From NCBI GenBank assembly GCA_035772405.1, contig JAYKKM010000374.1:248001-312000 (forward strand): a stretch of 64,000 nucleotides of DNA. The letters are read 5' to 3'. The position numbers were made by a program, and so were the translations under genes. Shown piece by piece: positions 1 through 11,279 of this stretch. How positions within the stretch are numbered: position 1 is the first letter of the stretch; every line of letters starts with the position of its first letter. Origin of the DNA: Chrysogorgia sp. JL179-B06. Its lineage: Eukaryota; Cnidaria; Anthozoa; Scleralcyonacea; Chrysogorgiidae. The notes under the pieces are model-generated. The model saw nothing but the letters and a program-made list of their open reading frames with translations. It was not told where the DNA came from and did not search any database.

Positions 1-1802
1 GTTTGTCGCAAACAGAGTGCACAAGATCCAACAAGTGGCATCACGTACCGACATCTGAAAACCCTGCTGACTTGGGGAGTCGGGGAGGTAGTGTGGTCAA
101 CCAAGTGTTGTGGAAGAATGGTCCAGCCTGGTTGAGCGACCCATCTAAGTGGCCGCAGAATGTTGTTCTAGAAGCCAGTCCATAAGCAAAATCGGAGATG
201 AAGGTGACGCGAAGTGTCCTGACCACAGCAGTTCGTGGTCAAGATGAGTTTGACGACCTATTAGATGCCAAAACGCTGCACAAGGTGCATAGGATTGGTG
301 CTTGGATACGGAGATTCATCGGAAACTGCAGAAATCCACCGAACAATCGAAAAACAGGGCCAATCGACACCACAGAGATCAAGCACCAGAAGATTTGGTG
401 GATCAAGCGAACTCAACGTGACGCGCAAAATAATGAGAACTTCGAGGGAGACAAGCTGCAGTTGAACCTACAGCCCAACCAAGATCTCATCCTGGAATGC
501 AGAGGAAGAATTGAAGGGGAGTATCCAGTATACCTGCCTGATAGCCACCCTTACACCCAGAAGCTAGTACGACAAGCCCATTTGTCTACGCTACACGGTG
601 GAGTTGCAATGACCATGGCTAAGGTTCGCGAAGCCTACTGGGTGCCAAGATTACGTCGTTTGGTTAAACGAATCCGAGGAGAATGCTGGGGATGCAAACG
701 ATTCCGGATCCAAGCATTCCAGTCGCCACCGCCTGGTATTCTGCCGAGTACAATGACCCAAGGATCCACACCATTTGAAGTGCTTGGAGTCGACTTTGCG
801 GGACCAATCTACTACCAGACCAAAGGGAAATCGAGAAGAAAGGTCAACTTAGCGCTGTTCGGATGCAGCCTGACTCGAGCAGTGCACCTGGAACTGCTGA
901 AGTCCTTGGAGGCCACGGAGTTCATTGCCTGTCTGAAACGGTTCGTTGCAAGACGAGGTAAACCAAGGCTGATATACTCGGACAATGCCAAAACCTTTAA
1001 AGCAACCGAGAAGTGGTTAAAGCAAGTGCAAGGGGACGAACGCCTGAATACACTACTCATCGACCAGTCCATCGAATGGAGGTTTAATCTAAGCCGCGCA
1101 CCATGGTGGGGTGGGCAGTTTGAACGGCTCATCGGACTGTTCAAAGCTGCCTTCTACAAGACCATCAGCAACGGCACTTTGAGGTGGGAAGAATTGTGGG
1201 AAGAATTGGAGGAAGTGGTGATCGACATTAAAATGGCTCTAAACAATCGACCGCTGTGTTATCTGGAAGATGATGTTGAACTACCCGTATTAACGCCATA
1301 CTCCATGATGCACATCAACACGAGCTATTCACCAGAGCTGGATGTCTATCACACTGAAGATACGAATCTACGGAGAAGAGCCAGATTTCTCAAAAGATGC
1401 AAGGAAGCAATGTGGAGCCGTTGGAGCAGGGAGTATGTAAGAAACCTTCGCGAACAACATCGCAAAGCAGGTGGTCAACAAACTCCTCATCCACAAGTGG
1501 GAGATGCCGTCATCGTCCAGGACAAGAGCAAGAACCGAAACGAGTGGAAACTAGCGATCGTGACCGACCTAGTCACGGGGAGAGACGACATCGTTCGAGG
1601 AGCAAGGTTAAAAACAGCCAAAGGGAATCTCGAAAGAGCCTGCCAACACCTTTATCCACTAGAGTTATCGTGCGATATCATCCGAGCGAAACCACTGGAT
1701 CCAGCTGCTGAATCATTCGCACCCAGAGCTAGCAGAGACGCAGCCACCGCAGCTGGTCTACGTATCCGGCAGTTAGCAGACAATGCGCAAGAAGAAGATT
1801 GA
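1..1802 (+). pseudogene. pol: BEL/Pao retrotransposon pol, 3' part (RNase H end, integrase, C-terminal domain), younger element
   Basis: The reading frame enters from the window edge with the end of the RNase H region (WHHVPTSENPADLGSRGG), followed by the integrase. Visible integrase parts are an N-terminal zinc-binding stretch (HGG..., then CWGCKRF), the core with VDFAG and YSDNAKTF, the WWGGQFERLIGLFK block with its catalytic-type Glu, and a C-terminal DUF5641-like tail (VGDAVIVQDK...WKLAIV). This order is typical of BEL/Pao pol. An in-frame TAA at 183-185 interrupts the frame; downstream of it 534 codons are open, so decay is slight. The product would insert cDNA into host DNA. The 5' part lies outside the window. 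Confidence 0.88.
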
Positions 1803-1938
1803 ATAGACAGACTATCGGACTGACTAAAAATAGAGAACGTTTATCCTTATTATCGTTTTGTTTAGTAGCTTTAAGAACATCATGAGAACAGTACTTTTAC
1901 ATGCATGTATATCTCTCGAGAATATACATGGGGGAGTG

Positions 1939-2183
1939 TGTTCGGAGCTGAGAATTATTGTTGACATTGTGAACCAAAGGTCAAGGTCGTTACCTAGCGA
2001 CCTTGGCAGACGATCATGTGATCTGTCCACGGAAAAATACTTAGAAGGTGTGTGTGTAAAGTGATCGATGTGCGAGTGAAGCTAGTGTTTGTTGTACAGT
2101 CTAGGCGAGTAATAAAACCTTTAAAAACCGAAAGTGACTTGTGGAGAACTACAGTTCAGGAGGCAACATTCTCTACAGGAACA
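1939..2183 (+). repeat. 3' LTR of the younger BEL/Pao element
   Basis: A purine-rich tract (ATGGGGGAGTG) ends just before TGTTCGG, and the segment closes with GGAACA, giving short inverted TGTTC/GAACA ends. It contains an AATAAAA signal near 2110. Immediately after it, gag coding sequence of a different BEL element begins in mid-domain. Ends are placed by eye; the 5' LTR is outside the window. Confidence 0.65.
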
Positions 2184-2630
2184 AGTTCAAGGCGGAGATT
2201 GACCCGTGACGAAGTTTGCCTATTTAAAAGAGTTACTAGAAACTAAGGTAAGAGAAGAGATCGACGGCCTACCATTCACCAGCGATGGCTACGAACGAGC
2301 GAAAGTAATTCTTGAAAACGAATATGGGAAGGCAAGTGAGATCGTTCACGCATACGTACGTAACATCGAGGGTCTACTCTTCCAACGATAACAGGGTCTC
2401 ATCCAGCAAAGGTACACCAGTTTTATAAAACCTTGATGTACAATGTGCAATCGTTGGAGACCCTTGGAAAACTACAGGACGTCAAAGGCAACGTTCGAAG
2501 CGTGATCGAAACGCTTAAGGGCATAAAGGCTGATCTGGTTCGTGGACAAGAAATTTGGCAGGAGTGGGATTTTAAACAACTTGTAGACGCGCTCAAGAAA
2601 TGGAAGGATATATCCAGTGGAAGATCGTGA
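2184..2630 (+). pseudogene. gag: BEL/Pao gag fragment (DUF1759-like), older element
   Basis: Two open stretches in different frames encode KFAYLKELL...IDGLPFTSDGYERAK and then YNVQSLETLGKL...WQEWDFKQLVDALKKW, the usual DUF1759-type gag order of BEL elements. The first part starts in mid-domain exactly at the end of the preceding LTR, so the younger element appears to have inserted here. A stop near 2389 and a frame change make it non-coding. Confidence 0.75.
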
Positions 2631-2799
2631 AACGTCGCACGACAGAAGTCCGTATCCACGCAACCGAAGCATTTTCGCTCAGGACGATGGCCCACCACCG
2701 AAGGTATTATGTGCGTTCAAAATCAGTTAAATATCAGAGTCATAAATCAGTTAAATGTGATAAATTTACATTGGTGTCAGACCGAAAGCAGAAACTTAG

Positions 2800-3153
2800 T
2801 GAGTAACGTCTTTGTTTTAACTGCACGGACAGTAAACATAGAGCAGCCAGCTGTCGAAGTCGTGCGGTATGCCAAATATGCAAGCGGAAACTTGCACTTC
2901 AATTTGCGACCAAGTGAGTGAAAACATGAAAACAGCCAGAAACGATGTCAGCATCGTAATCGAAATAAATGGTATGAAGTGCCGGGCGTTACTAGACACC
3001 GGCGCCGGGAGTTCCTAGGCGTCAGCGGCGTTGTTGGATAGATTACGCGTAAAGCCAGAGCGAGCAGAGGTGAGACGCATAGAGATGATGATTGGCGCAG
3101 CTACCAAGAGAGTCGAAATATACCATCTAGAGATTGCAAGCGTGAAAGGCGAC
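2800..3153 (+). pseudogene. BEL/Pao zinc knuckle and retropepsin fragment, older element
   Basis: One frame gives a CCHC knuckle (CFNCTDSKHRAASC) and a second Cys pair, then a stop at 2919-2921. It resumes with a retropepsin-like piece containing LLDTGAGSS, the aspartic protease active-site motif. A TAG at 3016-3018 directly after that motif is a second break. The family's protease would process the polyprotein; this copy cannot be functional. The frame is cut by the foldback insertion at 3154. Confidence 0.72.
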
Positions 3154-3157
3154 TTAA

Positions 3158-4208
3158 AGGTGGGTTACAGTCCCTTCTGCGCATGTGCGGGGTTTGTTTA
3201 CGTTTTGCTTGTTTTGTTTGTTGGGAGACTCCACACCGGAAATGGTGAAATTCCAATCTATTTTGCTACGCTGGTAGAGATGTCTCTAAACTGTATTTAT
3301 TTCACACGCACGACATGGAAGGAATTCAAAGAAGAAAATAATTGATTAAATATGAACAATGAAGTGGCGAGACACCAAGACTACGATGCCGTGAAATACT
3401 GTACTAGTGAAATTCTCGGGGGTACCAAATAATCAATTTATTCTGGTAAGCATTTTATAAAATACAACAAATCTTTGACCCTTTAAAGGCCTTCCATGTT
3501 CTTTAATACATGGTCTGATTTCGATTTTTTAGCCGTGTGTAAACGGTAATCTAACAACACCAGAGGCAATGTCAAGCATATTTTTATAAAATGCAAACAA
3601 GCGCTCTCTTTCAGTAGTAAAAGTCTCAAGCAAGAAAAAAGAACTTCAGTATATATATATATTACTTTATATATGTACCTTATTATTGTGTGGTGTATTT
3701 ATAGGTTGTTTAAAATCGAAGTCGGTCGTCGAATTATATGTATTGTCATGTCAGTAAAAAAAACTCGAAAGCCGTGCGAGTTTACTGTATCTTAAAGAAC
3801 ATGGAAGGCCTTTAAATCGTCAAAGGTTTGTTGTGTTTTATGAAATGCTTATCAAAATGAACTGATTCTTCGATTTGGCGGCGATTCCCCAGAGGTTTTC
3901 GAAGCATAGTAGCCGTAGAAATTGACCAGGATTTTCGCCATGTCTCGTGCGTGTGAAATAAATACAGTTTAGTCCAGGGCTGGTTTAGTCTTTAAAGGCA
4001 TCTCTACCAGTCTAGTATTGTATCTTAACTTAGCTGGATCCAATAGCAAAGTAGATTAGGATTCGATATCAAAGGACTTGAATCCAGCTTGCGATAAAAA
4101 CAACGTGCTATATAGCAGCCATTTCCGGTGTGGAGTCTCCCAACATAAACAAAACAAGCAAAACGTAAACAAACCCCGCACATGCGCAGAAGGGACTGTG
4201 ACCCACCT
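3158..4208. mobile_element. TTAA-flanked foldback/MITE element inside the older BEL element
   Basis: The ends are inverted repeats of roughly 85-90 bp (AGGTGGGT...ACCCACCT) with TTAA on both sides (3154-3157 and 4209-4212), which is the piggyBac target signature. The interior also folds back: a segment near 3478-3510 recurs inverted near 3792-3835. No transposase is visible. BEL protease coding stops at the left flank and the same protein region resumes at the right flank. Confidence 0.75.
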
Positions 4209-4213
4209 TTAAA

Positions 4214-6245
4214 CTCGAAGCAGAATTAACTAAAGTCGATCGCAAGGAACTATTGACGGTGAACAACCCAAGATACGAGGACATGATACGCAGATATCCC
4301 CAGCTACAAGGCGTTGTTATGCAGGATACAGACGGCAAGGACAAACTACCCGTTCATGCGATTCTTGGTGCTAGTGAATACACGAAAATCAAGACCGGAA
4401 GTCAACAGAAAGTGGGCCGCGTTGGCGAACCAGTAGCAGAGAAAACCAAACTCGGGTGGACCATCACGACGTCAGGCGCGGAAGAAGTAGACGTTGGAAA
4501 TTTATTCCTGACGCAGACTTCAACTACCGACTACGATGAACTGTGTCGTCTAGACGTAATGGGGCTAGAAGATTCACCGACAGGAGACCAGGGAACCGTT
4601 TACGCATAATTCCGCGAGCAGCTAAAGCGTAGCGACGAGGGTTGGTACCAAACAGGCCTTCCCTGGAAGGGAAACCATCCACCGCTCCCAAATAACGAGA
4701 AAGGAAGTCTACGAAGACTCAACACCCTGGTACACAAGCTCGGTAACTTATTGAATGACTGAATGACTACGACGCAATTATACAAGATCAAATAGAGCAA
4801 GGTGTGGTGGAACGTGCAACAGAACCAGCGGCTGGAGTTGAGTTCTACCTTCCGCATAAAGCAGTGGTCCGCAAATCGGCAGCAACTACCAAACACCGCA
4901 TCGTATACGACGCTTCCGCTAGAGAACACCAGCAAGCACCCTCACTAAACGAATGTTTGGAAGTAGGATCTCCTCTACAAAACCGTCTCTGGAGAGTTCT
5001 AGTTCGTGGTCGCTTCCACCCAGTTGCTGTGACAGGAGATCTTAAACAAGCCTTCCTACAAGTAAGAATCAAGAAAGAAGACAGAGACGCTCTCCGTTTC
5101 TACTGGTTCACTGACCTAAAATCCAAAACCATCGAGACCTTACGATTCACCAGAGCCCTGTCTGGCCTTGCTCCTTCACCCTTTCTCCTGGGGGAGTGAT
5201 TCAGCAGCATCTAGAAAAAAGCCGTCGAGAGGATCCAAAAACTGTGAACGAGATCGAGAAGAGCATGTATGTGGACGATCTGGTAACGGGAGGATCCACA
5301 ATCGAAGAAGCTAAAGAAGTCGAAGAAGCTAAAGAAGTGAAAGGGTCAGCAATCAAAATCTTCGAGAGAGCAAAGTTTGAACTGCACAAGTGGGGATCGA
5401 ACGTTCGAGAGTTAGAGCAAACCGTTGAAGAGACCAACGAAGATGGGGGGAGCTATGCGAAGCAGCAATTCGGACCCATCTCCGGAGAAAGCAGCCTGTT
5501 GGGCCTTGTGTGGGATAAAGGAAAAGATACCGTTGGAGTAAGCTTTCCAAGCGAAACAGCCGACCCAACAAGACGAGGAATCTTGAAAAAGGTAGCCCGA
5601 ATCTACGATCCATTCGGTATAGCGTCGCTTGTCACCCTCGGTGGGAAAGTCCTCTATCGTGACGCCTGCGATGAGAAACGCGCTTGGGACGCCAAACTGT
5701 CCAGTGAGCTAACAAAACGATGGCAACGATGGGAAAACAATCTACCAAACCAAGTTTCTGTGCCTAGATCCATCCCCAAGCATTAAGAAAAGATCAGCGA
5801 GGTCATCTTACACGCCTTTGGAGACGCCAGTGGTAAAGGCGTAGCAGCAGCGGTGTACGCTGTAGTAAAACAACATTCGGGAACAAGTAAGGGGTTGGTG
5901 GCCGCGAAAGCAAGATTGACGAAGAAAGGCCTAACCATTCCGCGTCTCGAATTAGTCTCGGGACACATGGCAGTCAACGTGGCGCACAACGTCCGAGAGG
6001 CACTGGAAGGATTCCCGGTAACACAGGTGTATGGCTGGCTGGACAGCACAGTCGCGCTCCACTGGATTTGGAACCCAGGTGACTACAAGCAGTTCATAAG
6101 TAACAGAGTGCACAAGATTCAAGAGCGTGGACAAACAACTTGGCGTCATGTCGGAACGAAAGATAATCCAGCAAACTTGGCAAGTAGAGGAGGAAACGTT
6201 GGTGATGACCAAGCATTGTGGTCGGGAAAGGTCCAAGTTGGTTAG
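4214..6245 (+). pseudogene. pol: BEL/Pao pol fragment: protease spacer, reverse transcriptase, RNase H (older element)
   Basis: Successive frames encode NPRYEDMIRRYPQLQG...ILGASEYTKIKT, then the RT block (FYLPHKAVVR, RIVYDASA, GDLKQAFLQVRI) and MYVDDLVTGG with the RT catalytic YVDD near 5266-5277. The RNase H region follows (PRLELVSGHMA, WLDSTVALHWI, WRHVGTKDNPANLASRGG). Stops near 4607 and 4761 and frame changes near 5195 and 5790 show it is dead. The domain order is standard for BEL/Pao. Confidence 0.85.
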
Positions 6246-6379
6246 AGACCCCGGAAAGCTGGCCAAAGGATATTGTCACCAATATACCAACGAGGCAGAA
6301 ACGAAAGCGACCAAGACCCTGTTTGCTATGGTAACAGATGAGAAAGAAGATGAGTTCGACGTTCTTCTAGACAGCTATT

Positions 6380-7797
6380 AGAGAGAAAGAAGAACCCCTT
6401 AGCAACTAAAGAGTTAGACGCGCAAAGGCACTTCTGGGAACGTCGGACACAGCGCGAGGGAGAAAGAAGCGAGCAGTATCCAGAAGATCAGCTGCAACTT
6501 AACCTCCAGCTAAATCAAGATGGTTTGTTGGAGTGTCGGGGAAGGATACAAGGACACTTGTACCTTCCAGACAAGTCAACCTTCACTAGAAAATTGGTCC
6601 AACAAGCGCACGAAGACACACTCCATGGGGGAGTGAGCCTAACTATGGCAAAAGTACGCGACCGTTACTGGATACTGTGAGCGAAGAGACTAACCAAGAA
6701 AGTCGTAAGATCCTGTTATGGATGTAGAAGATTCCAAGTGAAAGCATTGCAAAGCCCACCGCCAGGAAACTTGCCACGAGACCGAACGGCTGAGAGCGCG
6801 CCATTTAAAGTCGTTGGAGTCGACTACGCGGGGCCCCTCAAGTACCAGAAAAGGAAGGGAGTAGAAGGAAAGGCGTACCTGGTGTTGTTTGCCTGCAGCC
6901 GAACATGGAAATGAACGAGTTCATCAGCTGCCTCAAAATATTGATTGCGCGACGTGGTAGACCTACCAAAATCTACTCCGACAATGGAGGAACCTTCATC
7001 GGAGCAGCAAACTGGACGAAGAAGGTCATGGCAGACGAACGGTTAAACAACTTCCTAGCCCACCAAGAAATAAAGTGGCAATTCAACCTCAGTCGTGCTC
7101 CTTGGTGCGGAGGACAGTTTGAGAGAATGGTAGGATTGTTCAAAAGAGCCTTATACAAAACCATCGGAAATGGCTTCTTGACCTGGAAAGAGTTAGAGGC
7201 AGTGGTACTTGACGTGGAGGTGGCCTTGAACAACCGACCATTAAGTTATCTCGAAGACGACATCCAGTTTCCAGTCCTTACATCAAATACGTTTCTCTTC
7301 GAGCAACCAAACGTACTGCCAGAGTTAGAGTCACACCACATCGAGAATGGAGATCTGAGAAAGCGAGCGAAACATCTCAGACGATGCAAGGAAGCAGTAT
7401 GGACACGCTGTTCAACTGAATACCTGAGGGGACTACGAGAGCGACATCGGTTAAAACACAATGGCAAGCAAGCTGAAATCAAAGTTGGGGACGTGGTGTT
7501 AATTAAGACAGAACGAAAGCATCGGGGGAAATGGAAAATCGGATTAGTAGAGAATTTAATCTAAGGGCGAGATGACGTGGTAAGAGCAGATGAATTGCGT
7601 GCAGGAACCTCGTACCGGGAACGACCAATACAACATCTATACCCGTTAGAGTTGACCTGCGATAGAGAAGGAGCAAAACCGAAGCCGACTCTTAATGTCG
7701 AAGCCCCAACATTTAACCCAAGGACAAAAAGAGCTGCAGCGGTTGAAGCCAGAGACCGAGTGGCAGCGATTGCAATGGACGAAGAGGACGTGGATTG
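6380..7797 (+). pseudogene. BEL/Pao integrase region, older element
   Basis: This continues the older pol: a zinc-binding stretch (HGGVSLTMAKVRDRYW, CYGCRRF), the core (VVGVDYAGPL, IYSDNGGTF, WCGGQFERMVGLFK) and a DUF5641-like tail (VGDVVLIKTERKHRGKWKIGLV). Breaks are an in-frame TGA near 6678, a frame change near 6900 and a TAA near 7562. Its residues differ clearly from the integrase at the window start, so the two are separate BEL lineages. Confidence 0.82.
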
Positions 7798-7867
7798 AAG
7801 AAAAAAGGAATGGAACCATTATAGGTAAAAGAGAAATCTGGATCGGACAGATAAATACGCAACACGA

Positions 7868-8215
7868 TCTCTTCCTTAAATTAACTATTATCCTTAATTT
7901 ACAAATCGCTCTAAATTTAGGATAATGGTTAATTTAGAAACGATCGTGAGAGTCGCGCATGCGTATGTTAGTCAATTACTATCCCACAAGCTTAGTATCT
8001 CTCACTTGTTTATAAGTTTAGCTAGCCAAGTAGGGGATGGGGCGGCCTAGGATTTGAGAACATTTTGACGGGGGGTTAGGTTAGAAAACCCATTATACGG
8101 GGGTAGGGTTAGGATCTTTGTTGTGTTGGGGTTGGGTTCTAGCATTAGATTAACCATTATCCTTAATTTAGAGCGATTTGTAAATTAAGGATAATAGTTA
8201 ATTTAAGGGAAGAGA
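7868..8215. mobile_element. Small MITE-like inverted-repeat element
   Basis: A segment of about 65 bp at the left (TCTCTTCCTTAAATTAAC...) is repeated inverted at the right end (...GTTAATTTAAGGGAAGAGA). The roughly 200-bp interior is non-coding and contains GGGTTAGG-like runs. It lies between the BEL integrase end and its 3' LTR. No target duplication could be fixed. Confidence 0.6.
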
Positions 8216-8410
8216 CCGGGTTGAAATACGAGCTATAGCATTATTTGAACATTTACCATTTGAACATTTAGTATTATCAGAGAACTTCCTAAGTCAAGGC
8301 TTTGAACTTCTAGTTTAGGTTATTATACGGGATTGTTACGTTTATTGCATGCTAAAAGTAAAACTTGTCACAATGTATATTAGCCTCTAGCAGAGGCGAA
8401 TAGGGAAGTG

Positions 8411-8656
8411 TGTTGGGAATTGTGTCAGAAGGAGATAATTCCATGTACTTGTTATTTATAGGATTAGGAAAACAAATGACACACATAGTTTAATTCATTA
8501 GTTATAGATGACAGATGAGATATAATTGATAAGAAAGATAGTAGAGAGTTGATTTCGAACGAGACTGTGAACATTTGAGTGATTTTGAACGAACGTGAAT
8601 TAAACTAACTTGAGAATTGTTGGATCGAACACAGACGTTTAGTCTTATTTCCAACA
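8411..8656 (+). repeat. 3' LTR of the older BEL/Pao element
   Basis: It starts TGTTGGGA after a purine-rich stretch (GGCGAATAGGGAAGTG) and ends TTTCCAACA, giving imperfect inverted LTR ends. Its length (246 bp) is close to the LTR at 1939-2183, but the sequence differs, consistent with two BEL families. The 5' LTR should lie upstream of the window. Confidence 0.6.
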
Positions 8657-9079
8657 CTTGTATATAATTTACTGTTAGTTTCGCAGTTGTGTTTATATGG
8701 AGACCAAGCAACCGAGATCCCGGTTGAAGCAACCGAGATCCCGGTACACCGGGACAGATTTTTTCCATATAAACGCAACATCCCGGTACACCGGGATGAA
8801 GTGAATTGAAATTTAAAACGTCGTCTGACCAGGTAAAATATCCAAAAAAGTGGTAAAATATCAAAAAAGTGGCAAAATGAAAAAACATTCGTTGTGGTGC
8901 TTTTTAAATGCGAATAAAATTAATTTTTGTTTAAAAACCAGGGGATGAAAACGTCTCGGGCAACCACGACATCCCGGCCCTGAGAAAACTCTCTTTCGCG
9001 GACTTGTGTCTCTACGCAGGAGAGAATCCTTCGTGAAGGAATGAAACGTCAAGTGATATTTACGTTTCACTCTCCAATT
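8657..9079. repeat. Intergenic segment with short direct repeats
   Basis: CAACCGAGATCCCGGT occurs twice near 8708-8746 and CCCGGTACACCGGGA twice near 8740-8796. From about 8985 the sequence matches the start of the large repeat monomer seen later (CTCTCTTTCGCGGACTTG). No coding potential is seen. Confidence 0.5.
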
Positions 9080-9558
9080 AAAGTGCACCTGACATCAACA
9101 TTTTTTATTGTCTTATTTGGAAGAACTTTTAAAATGATAAAGTAACTTATTTTGAAGATTTTCGTTTCTTCGCTTTCTTTTTGAGATATATCAGTTTGTT
9201 TGATATGCAAATGTACGGAATTTACGTCATACATGCATAATGACTTATCAGAGAATGTTATATATCTTTGCGTTCATCATATAATAACACTAAAGTGTGA
9301 ATAACACGTGTGCGTGTTTCTCCCACAACACCAAACTTCTCGATTTTAAAGGATTTCGTCGAGAATGAAAGAGATACACACATTTCTCCAATAAGTCATT
9401 ATGCATGTATGACGTAAATTCCGGACATTTGCATATCAAACAAACTGATATATCTCAAAAAAAAGCGAAGAAACGTAAATCTTCAAAAGAAGTTACTTTA
9501 TCATTTTAAAAGTTCTTCCAAATAAGACAACAAAAAATTTTGATGTCAGGTGCACTTT
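9080..9558. mobile_element. TIR element of about 480 bp in repeat monomer 1
   Basis: The long inverted arms begin AAAGTGCACCTGACATCAA and end TTGATGTCAGGTGCACTTT. The arms extend about 190 bp each, including a shared AAATTCCG/CGGAATTT and ACGTCATACATGCATAA block. Compared with other monomers the insertion replaces about 25 bp, so no target duplication is visible. No ORF. Confidence 0.65.
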
Positions 9559-10719
9559 CGAAACGTTCGACTTACTATTCACTATTTTGGCGGTACAGTA
9601 AGCTTTTAGTGGTTTTGATTGGTATTTAAATCAGGTCTTAGTTGGTCTTCAGTCTGTTAATGAATAAAAACTCTCGTAGCTTGACTTTTAACAATGGTCC
9701 ACTACCAAATCGCCTATACGGGAAATTTAATAGCAGTCTCACGTGATCATTGACGTAATCATTCATAGATTTTTGCCATTAGGGGCCATAAGGGAAGAGA
9801 AAGGTTTTTCTTAGCTATTCTCGTGTTAAACACTTTGAAATTCAAACCTTTTTTATTCATTTATTCACGAAATGTTTTTACTTAAAACTGAAATCGGATT
9901 AAGGTGCTGTTATACGACGCATTTTTTCGTGCCCCTTTTTTATTATAATCTCATTTATACTGCTAAAGAAAACTCCTTAACTCCCCATTTGTACTTTCAA
10001 TAGAACGTACTTCTCTCGTATCTAAGCGTTGCTATTTTTAACAGCGCTATAAGCGATCCTCATAACTCAAATTGCTCTAGTGTCAAAGTGATAATTCGTG
10101 TTTGTTCAAATGTTCATTTATACAAACTGCGAATTTAAAGTCATGTAGCAATGTGATATATCATTCAACGCGTAACTAGATATATAGTATTTAAGTTTGA
10201 CAGCGCAAGCAATTAGGGAGAATAGAACGCTCTCATATGACAAGAGAAGGAACATAGTTCGAACCTCGAATTTCGGATTCCTGACACGAAAGCATATTCA
10301 TGAGTATACGTTACATATAGCATAGATACAGTAAGTAACAGAATAAAACTCCAGACAAGTAGTGTTGCGTATTATTCTTTAACCTGCTACATTTACATCA
10401 TACATTAATCAATGCTAACTGGATGCATGTAACAAGCATTCAGCTCAATATATAAATACTAGTTGACAACATCGCATAACTGAAATACCATCGTAACAAA
10501 TTGAAGTTCTAAGCCCAGCTCTGTAATCAAGTCCTATTGTAGGAGTAATCAATTAGTTTTTAAAAATATTACAGCATAGCGATTCTTTGCTTTGACTACA
10601 TACATTTTTGAAACATGTGAATTTGCGAAACTTGCGCTTTGGCAGAAGTATGACTACTATGACCGCTAAGTAGCAAAGCTAGGTAAACTGCAAAGCTGTA
10701 TAGACATGAAGATGTGCTG
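9559..10719. repeat. Large tandem-repeat monomer 1, left part (interrupted by element A)
   Basis: This is collinear with 51000-52290 and 30180-32290, with shared blocks such as GTCTTCAGTCTGTTAATGAA, GACAGCGCAAGC and AATAAAACTCCAGACAAGTA. The match breaks at GATGTGCTG, where element A begins, and resumes at 29074. No gene is seen. Confidence 0.8.
10714..10719. repeat. Left target-site duplication of element A (GTGCTG)
   Basis: GTGCTG directly abuts the left terminus and is repeated at the right terminus. In unoccupied monomers (near 32289 and 52291) GATGTGCTGATATAACCCG is present once. Confidence 0.93.
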
Positions 10720-10879
10720 AGTAGTATAGAGAGTGGCGGTACGAGCTCAGTCAACGTCAACCGTAATATAAACACCAAAACATCGCCAAATTTGTGTCGA
10801 GCCACAACTTAGCGATGTTTTGGTGTTTATGTTTTACAATCGACGTTGGTGAGCTCGTACCACCACTCTCTATACTACT
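10720..10879. repeat. Terminal imperfect palindrome of element A, left
   Basis: AGTAGTATAGAGAGTGG at the very end recurs inverted at 10863-10879. The two arms, about 80 bp each, meet near 10799 and could fold into a hairpin. The same structure is at 28914-29073. A polymerase that primes on a terminal protein starts at such ends; a folded terminus is an inference. Confidence 0.8.
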
Positions 10880-10974
10880 ATGGCAATCATTAGCCAATCT
10901 AAACACCCCTCCCATGTTTTCTACTCAATTGATAAGAAATACTAAAATAACTGTTTTCGCTAAATTTAAAGCTA

Positions 10975-11130
10975 GAATGTGTCGTTTCATCATTTTCACG
11001 TCTTTAAAAAGTGGAGAATGTCGTTTCAACGTTTTCGCGTATTTAAAAAAGGCATAGTGTGCCACTTCAACGTTTTCACACATTTAAAAAAGTAGAAGGT
11101 GTCATTTCAGCATTTTTACATTTTTGCTCA
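10975..11130. repeat. Degenerate tandem repeats of about 41 bp in the TIR of A
   Basis: Four imperfect units share GTCGTTTCAxCxTTTTCxC followed by a TTTAAAAA-type run. The same array is present inverted at about 28665-28820. Function unknown; position inside the TIR suggests a replication or packaging role (inference). Confidence 0.7.
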
Positions 11131-11279
11131 ACAAACCACCGACACGTTCCACTGCTGTCTCACAAATTCACGCGCGAAAAAAAACCACTAGATTTTGATT
11201 CTAGTGGTGATGTTTATCCAAATGGATAGCGAAATGGTGCTCTTTTGATTGGTCAACAAATAGCCGGTTGTTTTGCAAA

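Noticed and set aside
8041..8140. Telomere-like GGGTTAGG runs
   Set aside because: Only a few irregular copies inside a MITE interior; not a telomeric array.
10794..11057. ORF of 87 codons in the TIR of element A (and its mirror at 28736-28999)
   Set aside because: It spans the degenerate tandem repeats and palindrome of the TIR; its composition follows the repeats and no family is visible.
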